A stretch of 64,000 bases of DNA from Eutypella sp. D-1 (GCA_023313575.1 JAJTTP010000003.1:558001-622000); one strand, 5' to 3'; shown: positions 47,101 to 59,202, counted from the stretch's first letter. The notes: generated by a model from the letters alone, not told the origin. Made by a program: numbers and translations.

Positions 47101-48364
47101 CGAGGATTAGGGAGACAGAGGGGGTTTAAACTACAAGGTAGGTGGCATGGTGCTGTAAAATGGCAAGGGGAGCAAAAGGGTGAGGCGGGCTTCCTCATTA
47201 CTATGTGAGAACTGTGCGCTCATTCTGCCTCCCCGTCTTCTGTCTGATGGGAATTAACAGATTAAAGGCTGTTTATGACACTTAAGCGGGAAATGTGGCC
47301 TCGATGGAAAGGAGGCCAAATTCTTCATCGCGGCGGCGTCAAGAGAATGGGCGAGGTGAGGGGGAAGAGGCTATACGGGACCGACGGGTAACGAGAGCAT
47401 ATCCATATCCATATACATATATATAAACACACTTATATATACATAAGTAAGCATAAATAAAGAAGCCAAGGAGGTCAATGGGGAACATGAACTATAAACA
47501 ACCGAGGGTCGAGATATCAGCTTGCTTGCCTTGATTGGGATAGTAATCACATCGGCCAGAGGTCACTTTCGAAATAGCTTTACCCCCGTAGCGATCGCTA
47601 GTCAGGTCCTCGTTTATATAGGCTTTGACATGGTCCTCTCTACTTACATAACCATGCTTAGGATCGCATATACGTCCACCCACAGGAAGGAAGCCCATGT
47701 ATCAGAGGCAGGGAGCTAGCTAGCTAGATATTCCGAGCTTTACTTCACCGGCTCTCTATCTCTCTCTCGCATCTTAGCAACAGGGCCAGGCAGGTTTCAG
47801 AAGCGGGGTTGGTATAGAAGCCAACAACCAGCCCAACTCCCGTCACAGAACTAATGTAAACCTCGAAGCGAGTTAGGAAAAAGATGATCTCGTTTATTTT
47901 TACCTGCTTAAAGTAGTCACCGCCTACCTACTCTTACACATACGCCTACTACCTCTTAAGCAGCACAAGCCTCTTGCCATCCGGCTTTAAATCGCGTCTC
48001 CTTCTCTCTCTCTCAGATACACGCACGCACGATGAATGCCCATAGTTGCTCTGCTCTGTTCTGCCCTGTTATATCTATGTCTGATTTCCCCAGGGGAACA
48101 AGCAGAAAAGAGACTCTCGTGTCATGGTTAGCAAAGGAGAAAAAGTCACCAAGCAAGAACTATATCTTTTTTTTTAAAAAAAAGAAATCCTTTTCATTGC
48201 GTTAATTATGTCTCGCCTTCCCTTGGCCTCCTTCCCTTAGAAGCCCCTTGCTGCAGACATATCTAAGCTGCTTAAGAAAAAGCTTGCTTACTCCTATATT
48301 GGACTGTCTCACTTCTTAGGGGTGCGACTAAGCAACAATGCTGCCACTGCCTATCTTCCCATGA

Positions 48365-49060
48365 GGTACTACACCGACCTGTATCTTCAAATGCAGCCAT
48401 GTCTGCCCCGGCAGCGCCTACGCGACAACCGCCGCCGTGGCGCACGCTGGTCGAGATGTGTACCTGCCCTATTTCGCCCTGGAGTGGAAGATGAGGCGAT
48501 GATGAATGGAGGTGGCAACGGTTATTTCGCCCAGGTTTCTATCGTACCAGCAGGCGGCGCGTAAGGCTGCGAGCAGTTAAACGCGGCCGCCGCGGGCATG
48601 TTCCGGCTCGACGCCGGGTACTGGCAGATGCTTCTCACACTTCTCCAAGCACAGCCAGCATGTCCTTCTCGTTCTTATCTACTACCCGGGCCACTCCAGC
48701 GACGAATTCATCATTGAGTGGTGTAGATTTTGCTCTTCGTTTGTTCGTTCGCCTGACCGGTTTGTTGCTAAATGGACGTGTTTGTCGAAGTTCATCATGT
48801 TGTCGCCCACCATCACCAATACCACAGGGGGGCTCTATTCTTGTCTCCTCCAGGAGATGCAGCTCCACTGCTCTAGGCGTAGGTGCCGAGACGATGATAG
48901 TGACTTTCGATTCTAGATCAATTCTCCAGGCTGCTGAAGCAGAGATGAGTATTTGCGGGTCATCTTCTAAAGTTTCAGCTCACATTCTTTCTGGCATTAG
49001 GAGACCCTATAGAGGACGAGACGTGGCCTATTCAAGTATCAATCACCTTCAGGTTTACAT
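48365..49060 (+). pseudogene. possible decayed gene fragment
   Basis: A short frame open from 48365 to a stop near 48502 ends with AGRDVYLPYFALEWKMRR, a pattern like the P-Y/F-F-x-x-E-x-K core of PD-(D/E)XK-type proteins found widely in filamentous fungi. A second frame nearby reads GGGNGYFAQVSIVPAGGA, as the following block might after a frameshift. From 48660 on, further frames are broken, and 48635-48868 is also open on the minus strand. This may be a decayed copy or chance; I cannot name the family with confidence. Confidence 0.25.
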
Positions 49061-50028
49061 GTTATGATGTAGTGGGACGCAAAGACCCTCACGAAATATC
49101 AGATGGGAACGCAAGGTAGGCTCACCACTGAATCACCGGGGAGCAGAAGGGTAAAGTACTCATCCTACATCCTGCATTATTCACCTCTAGCTGCTAGGAC
49201 GAGCTATAGCTGGCCTGAGACATATAGATGGCTAGATGGCCCACGGCGCAGCCCGGTGGTACGCAGTGAGCCTGAGCTCTCATCCAGGTCCTACCTCGTA
49301 CAGGTCTGGCAGGCGTTCTTCCGAGGCTGGTTGACACGAGAAAACCCGCCAAACATACGGCAATCTCCCCTGGGCTGTACTTGGCGGCTACGCCAATAGC
49401 CATGAAGTCGTCCATGGATGCTTCTTGGATATTGCACATAGGGCATTATCAATCATATTTGTGCCTCTCTTGTATCCCGAATGTGGGCCATCAAAGCTTG
49501 GGAAGAGCCTTGATGAAGTGATCAATGAAGCTTGTTAATAGTAGTGAAAGGAGATGAATAATTCCCCTGGAATACCAGTCAGAAGTTGAAGTTGTTTGTT
49601 CTTAAATGCTTGGCCTAACATTGCTACAACCTGTCGATTCATGTCACTAGCATATTTCTTTATGGGGATGCAGCCTAGCAACAACCCCTGGACTAAAATG
49701 CTTAGTAGGATGTTTGTTGGTTAACAGTTGACAGGCAAGACAGGTGGTTATAAAACTGTGTGTGTGGTAAAACTTTAATTTCTGGGATGTGGGAACACTG
49801 ACAACAACAAACTTGAAAGATAGAATAAAAGAAGTACGATTGCACCTGCATACCTATTGTTTTCTCTTAAATATATATGCTAACTGGAGAAGTGCTCCTA
49901 CCTAGGAAACTGGGCAATGAGGTATTGATAATCATGACGTTGGTTGTTTCTGTTAAGAACCGATTCACATTTAGGAGTTCTTAGGTACCAGGTGCATGAC
50001 ATTGAATGCCGATCTCACCTTTTTAGTG

Positions 50029-50038
50029 TACCTAGGTA
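50029..50038. repeat. TACCTAGGTA palindrome, copy 5
   Basis: Exact copy in intergenic DNA 1.7 kb upstream of the G3BP-like gene. Confidence 0.85.
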
Positions 50039-50884
50039 CTCAGGGTACGTATCTTGATTAGATAAACCCGAAGGGTTGTTGCACAGACTCGGGGCAGGTT
50101 CTACACACATTAGGTAAGTACATATATGGGTGTATGTAGATATTAGACCTCGGAGCCGGTACCTGCCGTACCTGCCTGCGGAGAGTACAGGTCCGGAGAT
50201 AATTAAGTGGCTGCCAGCTGGAAGGAAGTAAAGTTCTACATGTATCCCCGCATTACTACTTCCATCCAAAAGTACCAACAGCTGGCAGTTGCATACAATT
50301 AGGGCATGCATGCTAGAGTCCGGTACGTCCCTCATTAACAATAGGTACTATGTCGGGTAGCATTGAGGAACAACTGGTTGCGGGATTCCATGGATGTACA
50401 TATCTATGGAGAACCCACCTTGGGGCAACTGACAAATTTGGAGCTCTTGGGGGCACCACCACATTCCACCCACCACCACCACTACTACCACCACCACACC
50501 ACCACCAACCACACTTGATTTTGAACCTCCAGCCCTGAGTTTCTTTTGAAGGCCATCATCATAACTTTGCACACATACTTATTAAAAAAGAAAGAAAAAG
50601 TACAACCTTCCAAACCTATATCGTTGCCACCAACACCTCTTTTCACTCAACTACAATCACTTTCACCCGCGATTTGTGCGATCCATCATCTTTTTTGATA
50701 TTTCCCACATTTTCCACACTCTTCTTTCTCCTCCCACCTCTCCCCCCGCCTTTCCTCTCTTTCTTCGACTTACTTAACTGAGTCAACTAAATCGACCGGG
50801 TATTAGGGTATCAATTTAGACGGATTAAAACGGATTAAAGATTTAGATCAGATCATATCTGCTATCTACTATCTACGATCCATT

Positions 50885-50916
50885 CCATCCCATCCCATCC
50901 CATCCCATCCCATCCC
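50885..50916. repeat. (CCATC)n tandem repeat
   Basis: Six near-perfect pentamers lie in the probable promoter of the G3BP-like gene. Confidence 0.85.
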
Positions 50917-51187
50917 AATAACCCAAAACCTACCAAACAATAATTTCATTATATTCACTCGAGAACAAACAAACAAATCAACCCACGCACCCACCTAAAC
51001 ACTTTTCCTTCTCTCTTACTATCCACCAAGACTATATCAAGTTATTCACTTGTGTTGTCTTGCCTCTTTCCTACAACAACGATAGTAAGGAACAATAACC
51101 TCACTTCCGCACACATCACCTGCGCCGCTGTGAAACTTTTTTTGGGTCGTTGTACCTTACCACCTACCAGTTTCGCGACCACACCAT

Positions 51188-51246
51188 CCTCCCCCTCCTC
51201 CTCCTTCTCCTCCTCCTCCTTCTCCTCCTCCTCCTCCTCCTCCTCC
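51188..51246. repeat. (TCC)n pyrimidine tract
   Basis: A TCC/TTC-repeat tract of about 59 bases in the probable leader or promoter of the G3BP-like gene. C/T-rich tracts are common at strongly expressed fungal promoters. Confidence 0.75.
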
Positions 51247-51505
51247 GTCTATACTCGTCTCTACATATTCTTCATTTTCCTGGTTGAAGACTGCACTTGA
51301 TTTGACGACTGCAGGGAGTTCCTTTTACCTCGGTCATCTTCTTTTGATTTTGCGTCCAAGCATATCAGCGAACGTTTTTTCTCTCTTCGGCATCTTCCCT
51401 TTTCTTCCATCAAGGTTCCCTCCTTCTGCGTGGCGGTAGCAGCCGTAATTTCGTAATTGTCGTTCTGTGACTTTTACTCACTTCCCAAAAAAGTACATCT
51501 GCTAG

Positions 51506-51675
51506 GTATGTATGTGTATACATTGCACACTACACATTCATATGCACCGCTTTGTCCAGTGTATATACCCATGCGATTCCCTATTTACCCAGGGGTCGAG
51601 ATATATATATGCGCATATATATACATAATTATATAATTGGGCTACGTTTAAATTTTACTAACAGCCCGATTGCAG
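51506..51675 (+). other. probable 5' UTR intron of the G3BP-like gene
   Basis: A GTATGT donor at 51506 and a CAG acceptor at 51674-51675 flank 170 bases. A CTAAC branch site at 51658-51662 lies 13 to 14 bases before the acceptor, in the fungal range. The start codon is at 51741, so the intron is in the leader. It is not confirmed by coding potential, only by splice signals. Confidence 0.5.
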
Positions 51676-51740
51676 TTCTCTAATCTACGTACCGTTGAAT
51701 CATTGCTCTTCTGCGCAACTCACCCACTACCAACGCAATC

Positions 51741-53527
51741 ATGGCAACGAACGGTAACCTCGGTCACGCAGACCAATTCCAGTCTGCCTCTAATGCGCCT
51801 TCAACCACATCTACCAATGCCCCTGCCGACTCAGCCTCCGCTTCAAACAATAGTAACCTGGGCAAGGATGAGGTCGCATGGTTCTTCGTTGAGCAGTACT
51901 ATACCACCCTGAGCAAGACACCCGAGAAACTTCATGTAAGCACCCTATTCATACCACATATTGCTACGTCTCTATGTGTAAATCTCTCCTAGTTCACTAC
52001 TAAATCTGTTGCGCAGCTCTTCTACGGCAAACGCTCCCAGTTTGTCTATGGTCGCGAGGCTGAGGTTGCCAATGTCTCAGTTGGTAGACAGGTAAGTTAG
52101 ACCCGGTGACTAATTTTTCACATGCCTTGCTAACAATTCCACAGCACATCCAGGACCGCATCAAGGAGCTTGACTTCCAAGACTGCAAAGTCCGCGTTTC
52201 TAACGTCGACTCCCAGGCCTCCCATGATAACATCGTCATCCAGGTCATCGGTGAGACATCCAATAAGGCAGGCGCCCCCAAGAAGTTTGTCCAAACCTTT
52301 GTTCTCGCCCAGCAACCCTCTGGTTACTTCGTCTTGAATGACATTCTTCGATACATCGATGAGGAGTCCGATGACGAACCTACGGAGGCGGCGCGTGAGA
52401 AGGATGCTGCTGCCCAGGAGCCTGTTGCAGTTACTGCAGCTGAGACTAAGGAGGAGGCTGCCGCCCCTGCTGCTGAGCCTGCCGAGGCTTCTGCCCCAGC
52501 TTTGGATGCTGGTGTTGTCGACCAGAAGTTGGAGGAAGTGACCAAAGAGACCGCCACTGAAGACGTTGCCAAGGCCCAAGTTCCGGCTGAGACGACGACC
52601 ACGGCCGTGGAGACAGCTGCCAAGCCGCAAGCTGAGCAGGTCCCTGATCCTGACACGACTGCCCGAGAGGTCGCGGAGGAAGCCGCAAAGGAGGTGGAGA
52701 AGCCTGCTGATCCCAGCCCCACGCCAGTCCAGACTCGTCAGCCCCCTCCCGCCCCTGCTGCGGCTCCGGTGGCCGCGCCAGCCCAACCCCCCAAGCCTAT
52801 GACCTGGGCGAGCCGTGCTGCCGCCGCCGCCAACCCACGACCTGTCGTGCCCCTTCCGAAGACCGCTTCGCCCGCCGCCCAGCCTCGACCTGCTGCTCCG
52901 GCTCAGCCTGCTGCAGCGCAGGCCGCCGCCCCAGTCACTCAGGCCGCCGTCGAACCTTCAACTCCCGCTGCTCCTGCCAAGGATGCACCTACTGAGTGGC
53001 AGACTGCTGGTGCCGACTCGAAGCGGCAAAACAGACCCCAGTCCATCTCTGGTCCCCAGCATGACAAGGAGGGCAAAATGGGATATGTCAAGTTTGTCAA
53101 CGACAAGGTGAAGAGTGAGGATCTTCAGGCGGCCCTGGCGCAATACGGCGAGTTGAGCTACTTTGATATTAACCGTCAGAAAGTAAGTTGCCAAGATCAT
53201 GTTTACACGATAATCACGCTAACAAAATCACAGAGTTGCGCATTCGTTGAGTTCGCGTCACCTGCTGGTTATCAATCAGCCATCGCTGCCAACCCCCATA
53301 CTGTGAATGGCGAGAGTGTCGTTGTCGAGCCGCGGCGCCCTAAGGCCGGCGCCTACGGTGGTAGCAACTACACTGCGGGTCGGGGCAATGCTTCTAACCG
53401 CGGGCGGGGTGGCTTCGATGGGAACCGATCCGGAAGCCAGGGTGGCCGAGGCGGCTTCGGGGGCCAGAACCGCCCTAGAGGAGGTGCTGCTCGCGGTCGA
53501 GGTGCTTCTCAAGCTACTAATGCTTGA
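51741..53527 (+). CDS. NTF2- and RRM-domain RNA-binding protein (G3BP/Nxt3-like)
   Basis: Four exons, 51741-51935, 52017-52091, 52145-53182 and 53234-53527, all phase 0, encode 533 residues. The NTF2-like domain starts near 43 (DEVAWFFVEQYYTTLSKTPEKLHLFYGKRS) and ends near 165 (GYFVLNDILRYI). An Ala/Pro/Glu-rich disordered region follows, then an RRM at about 402-475 (GYVKFVNDKV...SCAFVEFASPAGYQSAI) and an RGG-rich tail (GRGGFGG..., GAARGRGASQ). This order (NTF2-linker-RRM-RGG) is that of G3BP and S. pombe Nxt3. Such proteins bind a ubiquitin protease (Ubp3/USP10 type) and assemble stress granules, which is family knowledge. The last intron (51 nt) has no in-frame stop, so retention would insert 17 residues within the RRM. 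Confidence 0.92.
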
Positions 53528-55509
53528 GTCAATTTCTACTTGCATAGCGAGTAAGGGCATCTTCTTGCCTTATAATACAGGGCAAGATGTGTCGAATGGC
53601 CCAGAATCACGAACTACCATCAGGGCAGAGGCAAATTGCTGACTGCTTCTCGGAAAACGCGAATTGAATTGGGAGTCTGATATTAGACTTCTTGACCCGA
53701 ATCGCGCCGTCTCAGAACAGGGCCTATCTGTTTGAGGCGAGGGTCTTGCCATGAGAGGAAATCATCAAGAGCTTTTGACACAATCATGGAATATGATGTC
53801 AGGTGACGTTTCGGTGTTTGGTGTTGCTATCTATGTACGTGTTACTGTACCTGTCGTGGTGGGGTGCCGACGGTGGGATCTGTACCAATTCAAATGGACA
53901 TGAATGAATGAACGGCTGGCGGGCTGGAAAGAGAAAACATGAGACTCTGATCTTCTTGCATGGCATGGGAGGAAAGGGGCAGCGGCGGTGAAAAAGGCAT
54001 TGTTTTATTGGCAAATGGTATTGGAAGGCATGGGAGGAAGAAAGGAAAGGGGGGGCGGCGGTGTTCTCGATGGCTACTACGATGATATCGATGGGAGAAG
54101 TCTCCCCACATCACGTCGTGAGTGTCTTTTCGGTTGGTTGTACAATTACATTTCAGGGAAAGGGAGTGATCACAGGGGAAGCGACAAAAGCAATGGGCCG
54201 GACTAAAGAAAAGGGGCGAGGGGCAAAAAGAGACGGAAAATAGGTGATGGAAAAGAGAGACAAAGTCATAAGAGGAGGCTGCATGATATAAAGAAGGAAA
54301 GAAAGAAAGAGAAGAACGAAAAAGCAGTTATTATTCCCCCCAAAAACTTCATAGGTATCCATACCCGCCATGTTCCCCCGTCCTATTAGTGCTCGCTCCG
54401 GTATAGATGGATGTTATCGACGAAAGGAAACGAAAGGAAACGAAGCCGACGACGAACCAGCGCATTCATCCCCATCCTTGACTCATGCTCCTAGCAGGTG
54501 GTGCTGTCCGAGTCTCTGATGTTACTCCCCGAGGCAGCGATGGCGAGGGAAGAGAAATGGGTTGGCACGGTAGATACTACTTTAAGCGACTCATACCACC
54601 ACGAGTATCACGTGTGATCAAGACGCCCACGATCCGATCCGATATGGTCCATACTAGTGCAGGGGGGACGAGATCTCCTACGTAGTCGCCATGGATATAT
54701 ATGGGTGTAAGCGCACGCAACGCACCGAAGCCGCTCGTGTGCCGACGGACAGGAGTCCAGGCTCGTCGCCCAAGCGTGTTGTTTGGTAGCTTTCTCTAAA
54801 ACACTAAGTCGGTCTAGTCCGTACGGCCGGTTCTTAATAGAAAGAGATGGCCGCGAAGAAGCTCGCCGGGATTGAACGCCGTGCGGGAAGATCAAATAGG
54901 TCAGATTTGACGAGCGAGGGGATTTTTCTAATCCATGAGCAGTTTATAGTCTACTTGTCTGTTCTAGTCTATAGTACAGATAGAGACGATAAGGCATCTA
55001 GATAGATTCGCAGGGTTAGTGGGCCTACGGGGAGACATGTTGATAACTCATGGGACTAAAGCGCTCCTAATTCCGATCCGATCTTCTCCTAGTAGAGAAT
55101 ACCTTATCGCTTTCTCGTAGTATCAATCCGGCGCGTCTGTTACCGGGAACTTCGGTTCGCATCTTAGGTTAGCACAATATCAGACGTCGTATTTTGCTAC
55201 CAGACACTGGACCCGACAGCTGTGAGAGATAGGGAGATAAACGTTATCTAATTATCTCCAATGATCTGCATACTTCCCCGCATTCAAGACTGGCGTCGCC
55301 TTGGTCGCTAGAAGGGGGTGGAGGGTGGAGGGGTTGTTGTTGGTGCAGTTGTATAGATTACCTAACGCAACTTCATGTCTATAGAAGACCACCCCCCCCC
55401 CCCCCCCCGGCCGGGGAGATGCTCGTCTTCTACTTATCTTTTTCTAGTGCTCTCACATACCAACACAGGTAAAAACCATAACCGAAGCCCAACAGCCCAC
55501 ACTAGCACA
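53528..55509. other. intergenic, between the G3BP-like and deacetylase genes
   Basis: It holds the 3' UTR of the G3BP-like gene, a tandem CGAAAGGAAA at about 54420-54440, and the C17 tract listed separately. No gene was recognised. Confidence 0.6.
55392..55408. repeat. C17 homopolymer upstream of the deacetylase-family gene
   Basis: A run of 17 C begins 118 bp before the start codon at 55510. It lies where the leader or core promoter should be. The length may be variable. Confidence 0.85.
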
Positions 55510-56596
55510 ATGGGGAAGAAGAGGGTACAGATAAGCTACGGCGTGGATGTGGACGCCGTTTCCGGCTGGCTGGGGTCCTACGGGGGCCAGGATTCGACGA
55601 GCGACGTGAGCCGGGGTATATTCGCGGGCACGGTAGGAGTGCGCCGTCTCCTGAAGATGTTCGACAAGTACTCTATGAAGACTACGTGGTTCATCCCGGG
55701 CCACAGCCTGGAGACGTTCCCCGAGGAGATGGCGGCCGTGCGCGACGCCGGGCACGAGATCGGCCTCCACGGCTACACTCACGAGAACCCCAAGGAGATG
55801 TCCCTCGAGCAGCAGAGAGACGTCCTCGACAAGACGTACCGCATGCTCACCGAGTTCTGTGGCGGTAAGAGGCCGCGCGGAAGTGTGGCGCCTTGGTGAG
55901 TTGTTTTTACCTGAGATTTTCGGTCGAGGTCCGGCCTTATTGACTGGATCCTCCTGTATCGTAGGTGGGAATGTAGTAAGGAAGGGGGCCAGCTTCTGCT
56001 GGACTACGGCATTGAATACGACCACAGCATGAGCCATCACGACTGCCAGGCATATTATCTGCGCATCGGCGACACGTGGGACTGCATCGACTACGGGAAG
56101 AAGGCGGAGGCGTGGATGAAGCCGCTGGCGAAGGGGCAGGAGACGGGTCTCGTGGAGATCCCCGCGAGCTGGTACCTCGACGACCTGCCGCCGATGATGT
56201 TCATCAAGTCGGCGCCTAACAGCCACGGCTTCGTCAACCCCCGCGACGTCGAGGACATCTGGCGCGACCAGTTCGATTACTGCTATCGCGAGTACGACGA
56301 CTTCGTATTCCCCATCACCATCCACCCCGACGTCTCCGGGCACCCGCAGGTCCTGCTGATGCATGAAAGGTAAGTAAGAAAAGAAATGAGACGTACACAC
56401 TGTATTTGTATTCTCTTGGGAGGGGGGAGGGGAATGCTCTGACACTTTCCACAGACTCATCGAATATTTTAAGAAACACGACGGCGTGGAATTCGTAACC
56501 ATGGCAGAGATCTGTGACGACTTCAAGAGCAAGAACGCTCCGGCCCCCAACGCGATACTCCCGGCAGAGCCTGGTGCACAACTCCGTACTAAATAA
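55510..56596 (+). CDS. polysaccharide-deacetylase (NodB-fold) family protein, intracellular type
   Basis: Three exons, 55510-55895, 55965-56369 and 56455-56596, encode 310 residues. The start [20 protein letters not shown] places two aspartates (motif 1) close to the N terminus, and [14 protein letters not shown] supplies the HxxxH metal motif. [28 protein letters not shown] and [25 protein letters not shown] are the remaining blocks; the first is cut by intron 1 at Trp. No signal peptide or GPI site is visible, unlike secreted chitin deacetylases, so the protein is probably cytosolic or peroxisomal. It resembles the bacterial PgdA/PuuE-like subgroup that also includes cyclic-amide hydrolases such as allantoinase-type enzymes. 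Its substrate is therefore open. The C17 tract sits just upstream. Confidence 0.87.
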
Positions 56597-57234
56597 TTTC
56601 CATGTTGGGCGTCTCATAACTTAACTTTTTTTTTTCAAAAAAAAGGGCAGAAAACCAAATAATCTCTCAAACAAATCTGCTACGATCTCCTAACTGTACC
56701 AGTTAATTATGTAAATAAGGCAGGCCAAGGCGGCCACTATCTGGGCTGAAAAAGGAACCCAATTTCTAATGACTAGGCGGCTATGGCCCGGCGGCTGCGG
56801 GTGCTTGCGCAGTCTGAAGGGCGGCTCTACTTGGGGGTAAATGAATCAAAGAGGTAAGGGATGCAGTTTGACTACGCCTACTCTATGTATGTATATATAC
56901 GTTGCGGACGGAGGTATCGTGGGTGTTCAGGTGGGATGGATGATGGATGCATTTATTCAATTCGTGTGAATGAGCCACAGAGCCTGATGACCTCCCTATC
57001 TCCTCCTAATCCGTTAATCAATCTATCGATCTGCCTGTATGTCCTTGCACAGGACTGGAATAGACAAAAGGAAGAGCTCTTGAACGCGCGCCCGCTGGGC
57101 AGGAACAGTGGACCGAGGATCTGTGCACAATATATGCAGAACATGCGATGATACAGCATCGGTTTCTTCGACTTCCTGATTCCACTAGACCGCCATACAT
57201 CCATGCATCCCTGCTACTTAATCCTACCTACCAC
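56597..57234. other. intergenic, between the deacetylase gene and Nnf1
   Basis: The 3' flanks of two convergent genes, with an A8 tract near 56638. No further gene. Confidence 0.6.
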
Positions 57235-58895
57235 TCAACTTCCAGCGCCAGCACTGGCGGGCGTCGCAGCGGTAGCAGCAGGGGCGGCTGTAGCAGCCAC
57301 ACCCGCGCCACCACCACCACCACTCCCAGCGGCAGCGGCGGCGGCGATGTCGGCCTCGACGTCGCGAGACTCGCGTGCGAGGTCTGGAGCCTCGGCGGCG
57401 AGCATATCGGCGGCGGCGTCAACGTCGTCGAGGGCGGCGACGAGGAGGGCGACGAGGTCGGCGGCCTCGGCGCGCTGGCGCTGGACCTCGGCGAACAAGC
57501 GCGCGTTGTGCGCCTGCGTCGTCTGCAGCCGGGCATTGAGCTGTCCCCGCTGCTGCGCCAGGTGCGGCGCCAGATGCGCGGCCAACACCGCGTCCGGGGG
57601 CAGGGTGTGGGGTCTGGCGGGGTTGAAGTGTTAGATCAAAAAGGCGAGTGGAAAGGGAAAAAGGAAAGAGAGATTATCGAACATTGTTTTCAGTTCAATG
57701 AAAGTGAAGGGAGAAAAGGAAACAAGAAAAGAAAAATAGACCTAAAAAAGAAAGAAAAAACATACAACACCGGGGATTCGCTGGTCGTCACCGACCCAAC
57801 TACTAATCCGGCCCTATCTGGCTTAACTAGGGGAGAGCGGACGGGATCCCGTGCTTTCCAGATGGTATGGTCGTATGTGGAAGTGAAAGCTCTTCTTTCG
57901 CCTTATATGGGGCGCTCTCTCACTGGTTTCTCTCCACCCCACATCATCCGCTGACCCGCAATACCCAGTACTGCGCAATACCAACAATACCAAGCCCTTA
58001 TTTGAGCTGTAAGAAGTCCCGGGACGAATTGGGCCAACTTGAGGAAACTTCGGAAAGGGGGATAGGCAAAGAAAGGTGTAAGGCACGAATGGGGGTTAAA
58101 CAAATAAAAAAACGTGATGCTGGGAAGAAATTGAATGTAAATAGACTTACGGTATAGGAGGTTCCTGTCCCACACCCGCCTCATCTCTCCGCCTCTCCGC
58201 CTCGCTGACCAGGGCCTCAAGCTCGTTGAGCTTCGCGACGACGTGGCGGGCCTGCATGATGGACGTGAATTCTTTCTGCACGGCGCATCGCGGTCATTCA
58301 TGGTCGTCAAAGTCAGCCCGATGTTCACGTCCCGCAGCAGAGCAACATATATCCCGCCTTCCCCGCAAGATAAACGTGAAGAATGAAGGGGGGGGGGAGG
58401 AAGACGCACCTTGCACAGCGCACCCAGACGGTCGACCATCTGTTTCTGGACGGCGCGCAGGGTGGAGGGGGCCTGGGCGGCGATGGTCGGGTAGCAGGCG
58501 GCGAAGTTGTCCCAGCCGATCTTGGCCAGGGTGTGCGCGAGGCTGCGGTCCAGCACGTCCTGGAACCGCGACGCCCGCGGCCCCGGCGCCTGTGCCGTGT
58601 GCCGCGTCGGCAGCGGTGGTGAGTCCGGGCCCGCCTCCGTTGTTTCTTCTGCTGCTGATGCTGATGCTGCTGATGTTGATGCTGCTGCTCCCGGTGCACT
58701 TGGTACTGCTGTTGTGGCTGTTTCTACTGTTTCTGCTGCTTCTCGCTGTAGCTGTTGTTGGTCTGCACTCTGCGCCTGCGCCGGTTCTGAGGCCTCGGCG
58801 GTGGTTGGCCGTGTCGTTTGGGTTTGGGGTCCTGTCTTGGATGGTTCTGGTTGCCGCGCGGTGGCGGTCGCATTCGGGGGGTCTTTTCCTGCCAT
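57235..58895 (-). CDS. nnf1: kinetochore protein Nnf1 (MIND complex)
   Basis: Three exons on the minus strand: 58410-58895, 58151-58275 and 57235-57613, encoding 329 residues. The first ATG (MAGKDPPN) is at 58895; upstream codons in frame are not ATG. Residues 1-100 are Gln/Thr/Ala-rich and disordered. The Nnf1 domain begins RFQDVLDRSLAHTLAKIGWDNFAACYPTIA (about 112-141), continues in LRAVQKQMVDRLGALC, and in exon 2 KEFTSIMQARHVVAKLNELEALVSEAERR; these are the conserved blocks of the family. Exon 3 holds a coiled region (LAQQRGQLNARLQTTQAHNARLFAEVQRQR) and ends in an Ala/Gly-rich tail. With Mis12, Dsn1 and Nsl1 it links centromere chromatin to the outer kinetochore. Intron 2 is unusually long (537 bp) for this window. 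Confidence 0.88.
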
Positions 58896-59192
58896 TATGC
58901 TGTATTCTCCTCTCGCTGTCTCTGTATTTTCTGTGATCGGGCGGCACAATGGGGTTTTAAAGAATTGACACAAGTATGCGTATTGGCGTATTCGTTGTGT
59001 TATGTTGGCGGGGTGGTCTTGTTCGGTGGGTATCTAGTAGGTATCTAGTAGGTATCTAAGGAATATCTAAGACCTACGGACAAATGCGACTGTGAGTCTT
59101 TTCGGGTTTCAAGGTTGGACTTTAAGATGATGTTTCGATTAATGACTTGACCCTTCTTTTTTTGTTTTATCTCCAAGTTGGTAGATCTTAGG

Positions 59193-59202
59193 TACCTAGG
59201 TA
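59193..59202. repeat. TACCTAGGTA palindrome, copy 6
   Basis: Exact copy 298 bp upstream of the Nnf1 start on the minus strand, inside GGTACCTAGGTAG. Confidence 0.85.

Larger units (their letters stand above)
47101..51740. other. long non-coding stretch between tafazzin and the G3BP-like gene
   Basis: It contains tafazzin's 3' flank, a possible gene relic (listed separately), AT-richer DNA at 49440-50000, one TACCTAGGTA at 50029, and the C/T-rich promoter and leader of the G3BP-like gene from about 50.6 kb. No intact gene was found. Confidence 0.5.
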
